From a virus, in the IMG/VR virus record IMGVR_UViG_3300035698_027011, positions 1-20,420 of that record: a DNA stretch of 20,420 bases. One strand, 5' to 3'. The position numbers and the translations under genes are program-made. Positions 6,917-14,104 of this stretch are shown here, one piece after another. The notes beneath the pieces are model-generated. The model did no database searches, was not told the DNA's origin, and saw only the letters and a list, made by a program, of their open reading frames with translations. Each line of letters begins with the position of its first letter. The stretch's first letter is position 1.

Positions 6917-6974
6917 ATCAAGATGAGGTTAGAAACAAATGTTTCAAAGATTACCCTCTGTCCCTCATCTTGAT
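6917..6974 (-). terminator. Long inverted repeat after the capsid gene, possible terminator
   Basis: A perfect 12-base inverted repeat (ATCAAGATGAGG at 6917-6928, CCTCATCTTGAT at 6963-6974) encloses a 34-base loop. That loop holds its own small stem, GAAAC-AAAT-GTTTC at 6932-6945. On the transcribed (minus) strand the second arm is followed by TATTTTAT, which is weakly T-rich. It lies just after the major capsid gene, where a terminator or an RNA-stability hairpin would uncouple capsid expression from the downstream genes. The large loop makes a classical intrinsic terminator uncertain. Confidence 0.5.
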
Positions 6975-6997
6975 GATTAAGGTTTACTTAAAAATCT

Positions 6998-7027
6998 AGA
7001 ATATTTAGTTAAAAATTAAAAAGTCAA
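6998..7027 (-). promoter_or_regulatory. Possible sigma70-type promoter after the capsid gene
   Basis: Directly after the capsid stop the minus strand reads TTGACT, 18 bases, then TATTCT, which is 5/6 and 4/6 matches to the housekeeping -35 and -10 boxes. It would drive the tagged gene at 6885 and beyond, but the inverted repeat lies between. The region is very AT-rich, so a chance match is quite possible. Confidence 0.25.
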
Positions 7028-7031
7028 CAGT

Positions 7032-8166
7032 CTAGGACCAGTTGGTAATTTCAATCCTAGTAATGAAATTAGGAACTAACGCTTCAATTGCCGCCCAAAC
7101 TGCAGCCGCTTTTTGATTCAATAGCGGATTAGTTCCGGTAGGCAGGGCTGTAGTCACCACCAAAGGCATGTAAGGTGCATAACACATTGCTGCCTCAAAA
7201 GGACTTGACCCTTTGTACAAGCACAGCACATAATTAGCACTCAACACACTAGACGCCGGAATTCTAACTACAGTAATACCATCAAGAATCCCATAGATAT
7301 GTGGGCCAAGAAGAGTACCATCAGAGATCTTCTCAAACCCAGGTAGTGTTCCGATGATAGAACAAGCATTACGCCCAGCAATCATGACGCTGATCGTACC
7401 ACGGCCGGCATTACCCAGCATGTTCCCTTCTGCTTTCTGAATGGCATCCTTGAAGCTTTGCTTATGTTCAAAATAGGACACCCCAGTGGGACTAGCGTTA
7501 CTCCACTGATAGTTACTAACATAGTTCTGACTGGCAATGTAAACCAGAGTGTTCATAAGCTCAGCATTAATAGCAGAGATAAGATCTGATGCCACTTCAT
7601 CTTCTGCAATCATACCAAATCTACGCCTCAAAGCATACGAACTTTCAAGACCTATCGTATCCTTGAGTGCATAAACATGCGCGAAAACACTCTTAGTGTC
7701 CAAAGACATAATCATCTTCGGAATGTCATCCGCCCCTTCAAGATCCTGATGGTAAGAGCAATAGATAACTAACCCAATACCAGGATCCGGAGCACCATCA
7801 AGTTCAATTACGATGGCCCCAGTGGTGTAGTTAATAGTTCCCCACATCCGATAGCCATGAATTTCTCCACTCCCATTATCTGAACCTGTTCTAACATCAG
7901 AAACACCTACAGTCAACTTCACAGAAACTGTATTAGGCCGAATAGGCAGATAAGTTAGGGTCGAAGAATAAGTCAAGAGCGTTGCTCCAGTGGAATCAGC
8001 AACGGTTGTATCCACAGTTTCATCAGTGATATACCCACTTGCAAAATTTCTCGGTTGCACATCCGCTGCAGCCCGTGGGTCAGCAATGGCCTGACCAGAG
8101 GTAACATTTCCACGAGTTGTCTGTGCTATTAGTTGTTTGTAATAAATGGTCCCATTTTCTTCCTCA
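7032..8166 (-). CDS. Major capsid protein, exon 2 (gp23-like)
   Basis: This is the second exon of the major capsid gene; joined to exon 1 (9624-9928) it gives a 479-residue protein. It does not start at the GTG at 8060: the frame stays open back to 8166 and its first residues EEENGTIYYKQL continue the gp23 motif begun in exon 1. Later landmarks match T4 gp23 in order: SYALRRRFGMIAEDEVASDL with a following ELMNTLVYIAS helix, an ISVMIAGRNACSIIGTLPGF segment (T4 has a similar IIASRNVVNVLASV), and LYKGSSPFEAAMCYAPYMPL (T4 YKGP...IYYAPYVAL). These are characteristic of the HK97-fold shell subunit of T4-type phages. Without splicing this part would lack a start and the shell would not form. Confidence 0.92.
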
Positions 8167-9623
8167 CATTACGTTCAATAAGGTTCGTTACTCCTTACCC
8201 GCGACTTTACTCGCAGCTCATGCTTTCACATGAGATCAGACTATATCATCAACCTTTATAGGTTATCCTCCGCTTCCACCCACTTGGGTGTACTCTACTC
8301 ACACGAAATTTCCACTCTCTTATCTCGTGCTTTCGATAGTCGTTGAACTTTCCTGTTGTATAAGTCTATTACTAACAAACTCAAACCCACAACCAATAAA
8401 GTCGGCTATCTCTCTAATTTGCATCTTAAATTCTGTATACATAATTTGTATCCACTCAATAGCTTGCTCATTGTCACAGAATCCATACTTTCTAGCAAAA
8501 GTATTCCTATGAGATACAACTCTTTTTTCATTTATAGATGGGTCTAACTGCCAAGGTAATCTTCCTTCCTTCGCAGCAATCTGAACAGGATGCCTACCCT
8601 GTCTTCCCAACTCCCTCATAGCTCGACTTTTATTCTTATTCGCCTTAGATGAACTTAACTGCTTCCCATTACGAGTGATATCACCTACGACTTCTGCACT
8701 ACCTATCAATTTTTTATACAACAGGCTTAGCTGCTGATTGTCCATTGTTATATCTTTGGGATTATTACTTACTTCTTCAGGGATTACTATAGCAGACCAT
8801 TCTAAACTCACTGAGCCTCTGCAAACTCGATATATTACACCCCTTTGAGCAAAAGCTTTAGCAGAATCTCGAAGTCCTCCCTCGCTAATCTGCCTCTCTT
8901 CACAGAACCTACCTAATTCGCCTCTAGAAACATAAAATATATCTTCTGAAGGGGAAACAACCAAAAAACTATACTTAGAATTAGGGTTAGCTCCACCAAC
9001 CCTTCTACTACCATACATACTGTTATTAACTCCACTACGGTCCCCAAAGTTTAAATGAATTTTTCTTTCTTTAGAAAACTTACTACGTTTAATTTTAGAC
9101 ACAACTGAATGAGGTCTCGAAGCAGCAATTCTCCATTTCTCTTTAGTCTCCTCCGAAGGGTTCAATTGTCCTGTACCCCCATCATTATAGTTAATTAATG
9201 GTCCCAAGTTATTAGGATCATTAAATCTTCCTATAGATGTGATAACTTCTACTTCTAAATCATATGCTTGCTGCTCACCCAAATGATCAAAAACCTTTTT
9301 TATTATCGGATCTCCTCCTGACTTTACAATCTTACAAATCTTATTTGATTTAAAATCATTAGAAGAGGGATTCTTAACACAATTTAAATGTTCATACATC
9401 CGAGAATACTTACCCTTACCAACATAAAAAGGCTCAAAAGCAAACTCATATATTAGTGTAAACTTCTTACTGACATATAAATAACAACCGGGCTTTCTAG
9501 GATCCAGGTATATGTAAACATAGTAAATTTTTCTTTCATTCGTAAGTACCCAAAGTTTTAGAACTTTCCAGCAATTCAAAGGATTTTCACTGCAACGTTA
9601 CCGCCACAGGCCACTGATTTCCA
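8167..9623 (-). mobile_element. Group IA intron in the major capsid gene
   Basis: The 1457-base intron interrupts the capsid gene in an Ile codon. I can trace its core on the minus strand: P1 pairs exon CCAT with intron GTGG around a U.G wobble (about 9611-9629); P3 is ATCCTTTG (9577-9584) with CGGAGGAT (8265-8272); P5 is a 6-base hairpin at 9552-9567; P7 is GACTAT (8336-8341) with ATAGTC (8239-8244); P8 is a hairpin at 8251-8264; P7.2 is at 8277-8290; P9 is CTCATG/CATGAG at 8217-8234. P7.2 and a likely P7.1 between P7 and P3 are hallmarks of subgroup IA. The intron ends in G (omega-G), and the exon before it ends in U, as required. Removal restores VQPI-EEEN-GTIY, equal in length to T4 gp23 VQPM-NSPT-GQVF. 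Confidence 0.9.
8320..9579 (-). CDS. GIY-YIG homing endonuclease in the capsid intron
   Basis: The frame codes up to 419 residues of a site-specific endonuclease that would spread the intron. The GIY-YIG domain is at about residues 18-135: YYVYIY (GIY equivalent), FYVGKGKYSRMYEH (YIG equivalent with the catalytic Arg60), an acidic LEVEVITSIGR strand holding the likely catalytic Glu, and LINYNDGGTG. NUMOD3-like DNA-binding repeats follow (GVNNSMYG at about 183-190, then GGANPNSK), and a C-terminal helix-turn-helix-like part (QIREIADFIGCGFEFVSNRL). The start is uncertain: the only upstream option, TTG at 9579, lies inside intron pairing P3 and lacks a ribosome site, and the next ATG (residue 61) would remove the catalytic motif. 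The 3' end overlaps the P7 strand, so the gene and ribozyme core share bases. Confidence 0.88.
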   Translation of the reverse strand: MNCWKVLKLWVLTNERKIYYVYIYLDPRKPGCYLYVSKKFTLIYEFAFEPFYVGKGKYSRMYEHLNCVKNPSSNDFKSNKICKIVKSGGDPIIKKVFDHLGEQQAYDLEVEVITSIGRFNDPNNLGPLINYNDGGTGQLNPSEETKEKWRIAASRPHSVVSKIKRSKFSKERKIHLNFGDRSGVNNSMYGSRRVGGANPNSKYSFLVVSPSEDIFYVSRGELGRFCEERQISEGGLRDSAKAFAQRGVIYRVCRGSVSLEWSAIVIPEEVSNNPKDITMDNQQLSLLYKKLIGSAEVVGDITRNGKQLSSSKANKNKSRAMRELGRQGRHPVQIAAKEGRLPWQLDPSINEKRVVSHRNTFARKYGFCDNEQAIEWIQIMYTEFKMQIREIADFIGCGFEFVSNRLIQQESSTTIESTR

Positions 9624-9928
9624 ATGGGTTGCACCGAGGCACAAGCAGCAATCGGGGAGGCACCGAAGGCGACGCTGATTACATCAAAAGCCACATTCGG
9701 AATTTTCCCTAATTGAGCCAAGGTTCCATCATCTTCACAGATAGCCTTATAAATTTCAAAGGCCTCAAGTTGTTTCCCCAGTACATAATAATCGTATGGC
9801 TGTATGGGTCGCAACTTCGCTAAAGGACTCTTCTCCAGGATTTCCATCTGAGGTTTATATTTCTTCATATAACCTTCTGCATCCCGATCAACTCTCGCTC
9901 CTAGTTTTTGTTCATTTATGCTAATCAT
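9624..9928 (-). CDS. Major capsid protein, exon 1 (gp23-like)
   Basis: The first exon codes 101 residues plus two bases of an Ile codon. It starts at an ATG with a strong TAGGAGG site. The exon ends with GTLAQLGKIP...IAACASVQPI, which parallels T4 gp23 TQIGPAVM...LIAFDICGVQPM. If not spliced, translation runs 12 further codons into the intron (GNQWPVAVTLQ) and stops at 9587, giving a useless 113-residue fragment. The first 60 or so residues are helical and polar and may be the delta segment removed by the prohead protease in T4-type heads. Several h-x-E sites are present and I cannot choose among them. Confidence 0.9.
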
Positions 9929-9992
9929 GATAACCTCCTACCCGTTTGTTGTTTACAGAAAGCCTGGAGTGCAGACTGAATTTCCACCAAAA

Positions 9993-10925
9993 CTACTTAG
10001 ACAAATTCTCCATCAATCTCTGACCTCTTCCAGAGAGAGACTTTGTTTCTTCCGGAGTTTCTTCTTTCTCTTCTGACTCATCAACAACCTTTGTATACCT
10101 CTCTGATACATCAAGACCATACTCAGTCCTAATACCATTAACAAGAGCCAAAGCTTCAGACTTGTTCATACGGACAAGTAGAGACTTAGCAATATCCTCA
10201 GACACCTTTAACACATCCATAACCTCTTTGGTGTCCTCTTTGAGTCTGGTTTCCTTAATGTTATCAACCATACCCTCTATCATGTCAAAGGCCTCAGAGA
10301 TTTTTTCTACTGAACCGAGTCCTGCATATCCGTCCAAAAGATCCAAAGCTTCAGTAAGATCGTCAAAAGAACCAAGCTCTTGCATCTTCTCTACATAGAC
10401 CTTAGTCTTTTCAAATGCTTCGGCAATATCTTCAACAGTGCCAACCTCTATATACTGGTCAATAGATTCCTTAAGTTCAGAAACAACTTTCGGAGAACCA
10501 AATACTGTGTACTTCTCCAAAAGATCCAGGGCCTCAGAGATTTGATCAACAGTACCAATCTCCTTCATCTTCTCACCTAACTGTTCGGCCCTGTCCAATA
10601 CCTTACTGATTTCATCAGAAGAACCTAAACCCTCAAACCCCTCTAAAGCAGTTTTTGCTTGAGTCAATTCTTCCTTCAACGCAGTCAGGGTATCATTTGC
10701 TTCTTTGTACTTACCCGCCACTTCCGTAAACTCGGAAATAGAGCCCACTTTCTTAAATTCTGCAAGAGTAGACGAAATCTCTTCTACCCTCGCATTCGCT
10801 ACAGCAAGCTGCCCTCTCAAATCCTCATTGTCCACAAGGGCCTTATCCAAAGAATCCTTGATTTGATTCTTATCCTTAGCCATATCCTCTACAACTCGTT
10901 TTAGATCACTATTCTCACCGGGCAT
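9993..10925 (-). CDS. Nested scaffold protein from an internal start
   Basis: An in-frame ATG at codon 230 of the protease-scaffold gene (MPGENSDLKR) is preceded by AAGGAGGA at 10933-10940 with normal spacing. It would give a 310-residue scaffold lacking the protease domain. The Shine-Dalgarno match is as strong as that of any gene in the window, which is unlikely to be chance in coding sequence at the exact domain border. This mirrors lambda, where scaffold Nu3 is made from an internal start in the protease gene C. The core scaffold would be in excess over protease, as assembly needs. Translation from this site is inferred. Confidence 0.75.
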   Translation of the reverse strand: MPGENSDLKRVVEDMAKDKNQIKDSLDKALVDNEDLRGQLAVANARVEEISSTLAEFKKVGSISEFTEVAGKYKEANDTLTALKEELTQAKTALEGFEGLGSSDEISKVLDRAEQLGEKMKEIGTVDQISEALDLLEKYTVFGSPKVVSELKESIDQYIEVGTVEDIAEAFEKTKVYVEKMQELGSFDDLTEALDLLDGYAGLGSVEKISEAFDMIEGMVDNIKETRLKEDTKEVMDVLKVSEDIAKSLLVRMNKSEALALVNGIRTEYGLDVSERYTKVVDESEEKEETPEETKSLSGRGQRLMENLSK

Positions 10926-11612
10926 ATCTTTGTCCTCCTTAATTATTTTCTCAGACTCCTCAAGCTTATGTTTCCTTTCTTCTTCAAGAATCTGATTAAT
11001 GTTTTTGCCAGACTCAGCAACAAGAGAAGGGGTTGCTCCTTTTACTCCTCCACGCCGAGTAACATCAAAGCCTTCGTACCTGAAAGTGTCAGGATCAACT
11101 ATATCGGCTTCGTGTTTCTTACCCTTAAACTTACCAAACGCTCTAGATGAAACATCTAACGTAACACCACCATTAAGATATCCAAATAATTCCCTACCAA
11201 CAGTGGTGTCAAGAATAGCCATCTCACCTTTACCTAAAAAAGATTCCTTCTTCGACTCATTCTCAGGAAACCATAGTTTAGTAATCCTATGAGAAACCTT
11301 TCCTTCTCTTAAAGCTTTATCATCTAACTCCTGATCATGTCCAATGGTACCAATAACCCTACCTTGTGTATGAGCCTCAGCGTTTTCATTTATCACCTTT
11401 TCCCATAATTGTCTACTGTACCAACGACCATTATCACTCTTACCCTCAACAACAAAGAAAGGGCCTCGAAAATATCCTAAGACTCCAACCCCATCAGACG
11501 TTACTGTTCCTTTTGCAGCTTCTACAATCTCCCATTCAGAACTCTCAGGTTCAAAAGGAACACTCTCCGTTAGGGGCACTAACCCTAACTCTTTTGCCTT
11601 TTCAATATTCAT
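9993..11612 (-). CDS. Prohead protease (gp21-like) fused to scaffold
   Basis: The 539-residue protein joins two functions that T4 keeps in separate genes 21 and 22. Residues 1-200 are a gp21-type serine protease: GTIGHD with His92, and GVTLDVSSRAFG with Ser155/156, the catalytic His and Ser regions of that family, plus a YSRQLWEKV start typical of it. Residues 230-539 are a charged, helical scaffold with Gly-centred repeats. Between them, SLVAES at 196-201 has the h-x-E cleavage pattern and could be a self-processing site. The start has a GGAGGAGG site and shares ATGA with the stop of the upstream gene. The protease acts inside the prohead on the scaffold, capsid protein and probably the tagged proteins. 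A strong internal start (see 9993-10925) suggests free scaffold is also made. Confidence 0.9.
   Translation of the reverse strand: MNIEKAKELGLVPLTESVPFEPESSEWEIVEAAKGTVTSDGVGVLGYFRGPFFVVEGKSDNGRWYSRQLWEKVINENAEAHTQGRVIGTIGHDQELDDKALREGKVSHRITKLWFPENESKKESFLGKGEMAILDTTVGRELFGYLNGGVTLDVSSRAFGKFKGKKHEADIVDPDTFRYEGFDVTRRGGVKGATPSLVAESGKNINQILEEERKHKLEESEKIIKEDKDMPGENSDLKRVVEDMAKDKNQIKDSLDKALVDNEDLRGQLAVANARVEEISSTLAEFKKVGSISEFTEVAGKYKEANDTLTALKEELTQAKTALEGFEGLGSSDEISKVLDRAEQLGEKMKEIGTVDQISEALDLLEKYTVFGSPKVVSELKESIDQYIEVGTVEDIAEAFEKTKVYVEKMQELGSFDDLTEALDLLDGYAGLGSVEKISEAFDMIEGMVDNIKETRLKEDTKEVMDVLKVSEDIAKSLLVRMNKSEALALVNGIRTEYGLDVSERYTKVVDESEEKEETPEETKSLSGRGQRLMENLSK
10263..10748 (-). repeat. Degenerate tandem repeats in the scaffold
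   Basis: Seven copies of an hG[ST]-x-(D/E)-x-I-x-E-A-h-D-h-h-E type unit start near residues 289, 329, 352, 371, 390, 413 and 432 of the fused protein. From residue 329 onward the spacing is 19 or 23 residues; the longer form has an extra four residues such as KMQE. The pattern is a short helix between Gly-Ser/Thr caps, so the scaffold is probably a rod of short repeated helices. Similarity is stronger in protein than in DNA. Confidence 0.75.
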
Positions 11613-12313
11613 TTCTCTCCTCCTCCTAAATCATTGAGTACTGACTTAAACACGGTACTCAAAAAATATGAATCATCTAAATTCTTACCCTGAGAATAAT
11701 TAGAGTAAAGGTTAGCAACCATTTTTAATGGTTTGGCTGAAACTTCTACTAATGACTTATGTATCTCTTTCACTTCTACTAATCTCAATAAAAGTTCCAA
11801 CTCATTATCATCTAAAGGATAAACTACATCTTCATACAATTTGGTTTCAAGACTATGTAATATCTCCAGAGCATAATCAGAAAATATTTCAAACTCCACT
11901 TGCTCTACCAAAGGCATATAATAACCCTGTTCAATATACACATGCGTTCTAATAGAAGAAACAGCTTTCAAAACTAAATCTTTAACAAGCTCGAGAGACT
12001 CTTGTGTAGGTCTTGACCTCGGAAAATATCTTAAAGCTAGAAACCTTCCCATAGAACGATGGAGACGTTTTCCAGCTACAGAACGATGGAAGCGTTTAAT
12101 TCCTAACATGTAGGTCCAACGATTTTTTCTCCAATTAGATTTAGTGATACTCGATCTTCTAAAATCTTTTAGCCTACGAACAGTTTTCTTCCTTCTTTTA
12201 ACAAAAAGTTCAAACAAGTCAGCAGGGATCTCGTCTGCACTCTTTTCAATGAGATCTAACTCCCCCATTTCAGAAAGAAAACTATACCGATCTATTTCTT
12301 CTTTGAATTTCAC
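11609..12313 (-). CDS. Basic protein of unknown role next to the protease
   Basis: The 234-residue protein starts at a GTG (12313) with AAGGGGA upstream and ends overlapping the protease start (ATGA). Its N-terminal half is strongly basic (VKRRKKTVRRLKDFRRSS, residues 38-55; then FHRSVAGKRLHRSMGRF), while residues 110-234 are helical and acidic. The N-terminus MKFKEEIDRYSFLSEMGE includes an L-S-E that could be a prohead cleavage site. A basic head-interior protein between portal and protease recalls the place of T4 gp67/gp68 prohead core proteins, but it is longer and I see no firm homology. It could bind packaged DNA or scaffold. A 27-base duplicated unit is present (see 12053-12106). Confidence 0.82.
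   Translation of the reverse strand: MKFKEEIDRYSFLSEMGELDLIEKSADEIPADLFELFVKRRKKTVRRLKDFRRSSITKSNWRKNRWTYMLGIKRFHRSVAGKRLHRSMGRFLALRYFPRSRPTQESLELVKDLVLKAVSSIRTHVYIEQGYYMPLVEQVEFEIFSDYALEILHSLETKLYEDVVYPLDDNELELLLRLVEVKEIHKSLVEVSAKPLKMVANLYSNYSQGKNLDDSYFLSTVFKSVLNDLGGGEK
12053..12106 (-). repeat. Short in-gene duplication, 27-base unit
   Basis: Two adjacent 27-base units starting with AGAACGATGGA (at 12053 and 12080 on the plus strand) share their first 17-18 bases with small differences. In protein this gives RFHRSVAGK followed by RLHRSMGRF, a ninefold-residue basic repeat within the unknown head-module gene. Confidence 0.5.
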
Positions 12314-12402
12314 TAAACTTCCCCTTTAAAACCTTAGATTACGAGTATGTTATAGGTGTGCTTAAGAGTTACTACCTAAGCCTATATAATGGTATACACT
12401 TT
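12314..12402. other. Intergenic spacer before the GTG-start gene
   Basis: This 89-base AT-rich gap contains an AAGGGGA ribosome site next to 12313 and patches such as CTATAAC and TATATA on the minus strand that could be -10 like. No matching -35 at proper spacing and no strong hairpin are seen, so no promoter is called. Confidence 0.3.
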
Positions 12403-12660
12403 TCAAGTGCTCTTGTTATTTTTAGTATTTAACTGATTAACCTCACCTTCTAATATCGGAATGTCTAAAATAAATTTTCTAATCTTAAAAAGATTATCAA
12501 GTATTACACCAGCATCTTTTTTTGACAAAGTTATTTCATCACCCGGGCTAGATTTAACCTTCTCTAATAACTTACCCGTTTCATGATTCATCAAGACATT
12601 CAAGATAAAATGAGTCAAGTCCTCTTTTTGTCCTCTTGTTAGTTTTTTCATATCATCCAT
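12403..12660 (-). CDS. Untagged small helical protein in the head module
   Basis: The 85-residue protein lacks the shared tag although it sits next to four tagged genes. It is mostly helical: GQKEDLTHFILNVLMNHETGKLLEKV (about 9-35) and KKDAGVILDNLFKIRKFILDIPILEGEVNQL (about 47-77), with a polar Lys/Asn tail. The second helix has regular hydrophobic spacing, consistent with a coiled coil. A CAGGAG site is about 11 bases upstream. Possible prohead core component by position; function unknown. Confidence 0.75.
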   Translation of the reverse strand: MDDMKKLTRGQKEDLTHFILNVLMNHETGKLLEKVKSSPGDEITLSKKDAGVILDNLFKIRKFILDIPILEGEVNQLNTKNNKST

Positions 12661-12685
12661 GACTTAAGAATCTCCTGTGCTCCAC

Positions 12686-13276
12686 TCATCCGTTTTTGAT
12701 TCTATCTGAAAACTTCTTATTAGTATCGACCTTTTTCCCCATGGCCTTTGCTCGATCAAGAACAGCCTTATCCACATCAGACATCTGATCTTTCTTCACA
12801 ACAACAGGAAGTTTTCTTTTCTTACCCCCAACGGTAACAACCATTTTATTCAACGCCTCTTGAAAGGACTCATCAACTTCCCCAGCCGCTAACAAAACAG
12901 TCAAAGTGCTCTTATTCATCCAAGACAGATCAGTCAAATCAATAAAATCCTGCCCATTAACATCAAAAGTAGGACAGTCTACTGTGCTCAAGTCAACTGA
13001 AATCTGTTCATCATCTTCACTTACAACAGAAGCAATCGGACCTTCCTCTGGATTCACATAGAACCAGATTGTTACTTCATCTCCTTCAATGTCCCAAAAA
13101 GTAACTAAAGGACCTTCTGCTAAGTCTATATACGCAGAAACCTGAATGCTTTCGTACCCAAAAGAATTAAGTTTTGCTCTAAAAGCATCCTCAATTGCTT
13201 TAGTAGTTAAACCCCCATAGCTTGTCAAAGGAACAAACTCTGTTAACTTCTTCACTAACTCGTCAGCTCGGCTCAT
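12686..13276 (-). CDS. Tagged protein, 196 residues (putative capsid cargo)
   Basis: Two ATGs lie in tandem; the second (13276) has better spacing to GGAGG. The tag is MSRADELVKKLTE with Leu11-Thr12-Glu13. The payload is one of the largest of the set: an acidic, beta-rich domain at about residues 20-130 (YESIQVSAYIDL, VTFWDIEGDEVTIWFYVNPEEGP, then a helical ALNKMVVTVGG), followed by a basic, lysine-rich C-terminal tail (KKRKLPVVVKKD; KAMGKKVDTNKKFSDRIKNG). The basic tail could contact DNA. I see no known enzyme motif. Confidence 0.86.
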   Translation of the reverse strand: MSRADELVKKLTEFVPLTSYGGLTTKAIEDAFRAKLNSFGYESIQVSAYIDLAEGPLVTFWDIEGDEVTIWFYVNPEEGPIASVVSEDDEQISVDLSTVDCPTFDVNGQDFIDLTDLSWMNKSTLTVLLAAGEVDESFQEALNKMVVTVGGKKRKLPVVVKKDQMSDVDKAVLDRAKAMGKKVDTNKKFSDRIKNG

Positions 13277-13320
13277 CATATGCCTCCAAAACCCCTGATT
13301 AAAATTTACTTAAGTTGCAC

Positions 13321-13557
13321 TCATCTGTCCCAAAATAACTCATCAAAAACTTTATCCGGATCTAAAAAACCAACAACCACGCCATTAATACTTATATCAA
13401 CATGAGCCCCCAGTAATTCATCCCTTGCGTAATCTTTACTCACCTGATTGAGATCTTTATAATCCTTCATCTTAGAACCTTTTGGAGAAATACGAAAAGA
13501 CACCCTAACTTTTCTACCTTCTCCTACCCTCTTCAAAAGCTCTGCTGCCTTGCCCAT
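13321..13557 (-). CDS. Tagged small protein (putative capsid cargo)
   Basis: The 78-residue protein starts MGKAAELLKRVGE, a tag variant with Val11-Gly12-Glu13. The payload has strands KVRVSFRISPKG and HVDISINGVVVGFLD with a helix DYKDLNQVSKDYARDEL between, a small alpha/beta domain. It begins 3 bases after the neighbouring stop with an AAGGGG site, so it is part of the same translational run. No family recognised. Confidence 0.84.
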   Translation of the reverse strand: MGKAAELLKRVGEGRKVRVSFRISPKGSKMKDYKDLNQVSKDYARDELLGAHVDISINGVVVGFLDPDKVFDELFWDR

Positions 13558-13560
13558 TTT

Positions 13561-13860
13561 TTACCCCTTTTTCTTTAGTTTTATAACTGGAAAGGACCAA
13601 CCCCTAGCAGGATTTTCATTCCAACCTACTGCATACCCATTCATTAACTCAACCCAATAAAAAACAAATTTCTCTTTTCCGGGCCAAGCCTTAGGAAAAT
13701 TATTTTCTAGACCCCCATGTTCTTTTTTAACAACTACATCCCTAAACTTATAGGCTCTAGTGTCATCATACTCCCCTGCCCAAAATTCCTTAGGCATGGC
13801 ATCTTTAAGAGTTTTCCTTTCTTCGGAAAACAAACTGATGACTTCTTCGGCTTTAATCAT
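13561..13860 (-). CDS. Tagged small protein (putative capsid cargo)
   Basis: The 99-residue protein starts MIKAEEVISLFSE, with Phe11-Ser12-Glu13. Its start overlaps the upstream stop by ATGA, so the pair is probably coupled. The payload is aromatic-rich and probably beta: FWAGEYDDTRAYKFRDVVV, then KFVFYWVELMNGYAVGWNENPARGWSFPVIKL. It has six tryptophans or more per hundred residues in that part, which is high for the window. No family recognised. Confidence 0.85.
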   Translation of the reverse strand: MIKAEEVISLFSEERKTLKDAMPKEFWAGEYDDTRAYKFRDVVVKKEHGGLENNFPKAWPGKEKFVFYWVELMNGYAVGWNENPARGWSFPVIKLKKKG

Positions 13861-14093
13861 TTCATATCACCTTTCTTCACAATGAACAAATCCTTTGTCT
13901 CCATACTCTTAACAACTATATGAGTCTCAGGCTTTTCTTCATCAGTATCAACAAGTATATACTCCCCTGGAGGAATATCAACCTTCTTTTGGTTTACAAA
14001 AGTTAAACCTTTGATTTTCTTACTCAGCTTAAGTTTCTTGGGTGCCTCAGATAAAGTGCCCAAAATTTCTAGTATACCACTTGCCCTGCTCAT
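13857..14093 (-). CDS. Tagged small protein (putative capsid cargo)
   Basis: The 78-residue protein starts MSRASGILEILGTLSEAPKK. Here the h-x-E is three residues later than usual (Leu14-Ser15-Glu16, followed by Ala, as at T4 sites). The payload looks like a small beta barrel: LTFVNQKKVDIPPGEYILVDTD, then THIVVKSMETKDLFIVKKG. The strands and spacing resemble SH3-like folds, but that is a guess. Ribosome site AGGAGGAG is strong. It is the first tagged gene after the portal and the 86-codon gene. Confidence 0.86.
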   Translation of the reverse strand: MSRASGILEILGTLSEAPKKLKLSKKIKGLTFVNQKKVDIPPGEYILVDTDEEKPETHIVVKSMETKDLFIVKKGDMK

Positions 14094-14104
14094 TTTCTCT
14101 CCTC

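Noticed and set aside
7032-8060. Capsid-like frame as a separate gene starting at GTG 8060
   Set aside because: The frame is open further back to 8166, there is no ribosome site at 8060, and joining to the upstream exon across the intron restores the gp23 motif.
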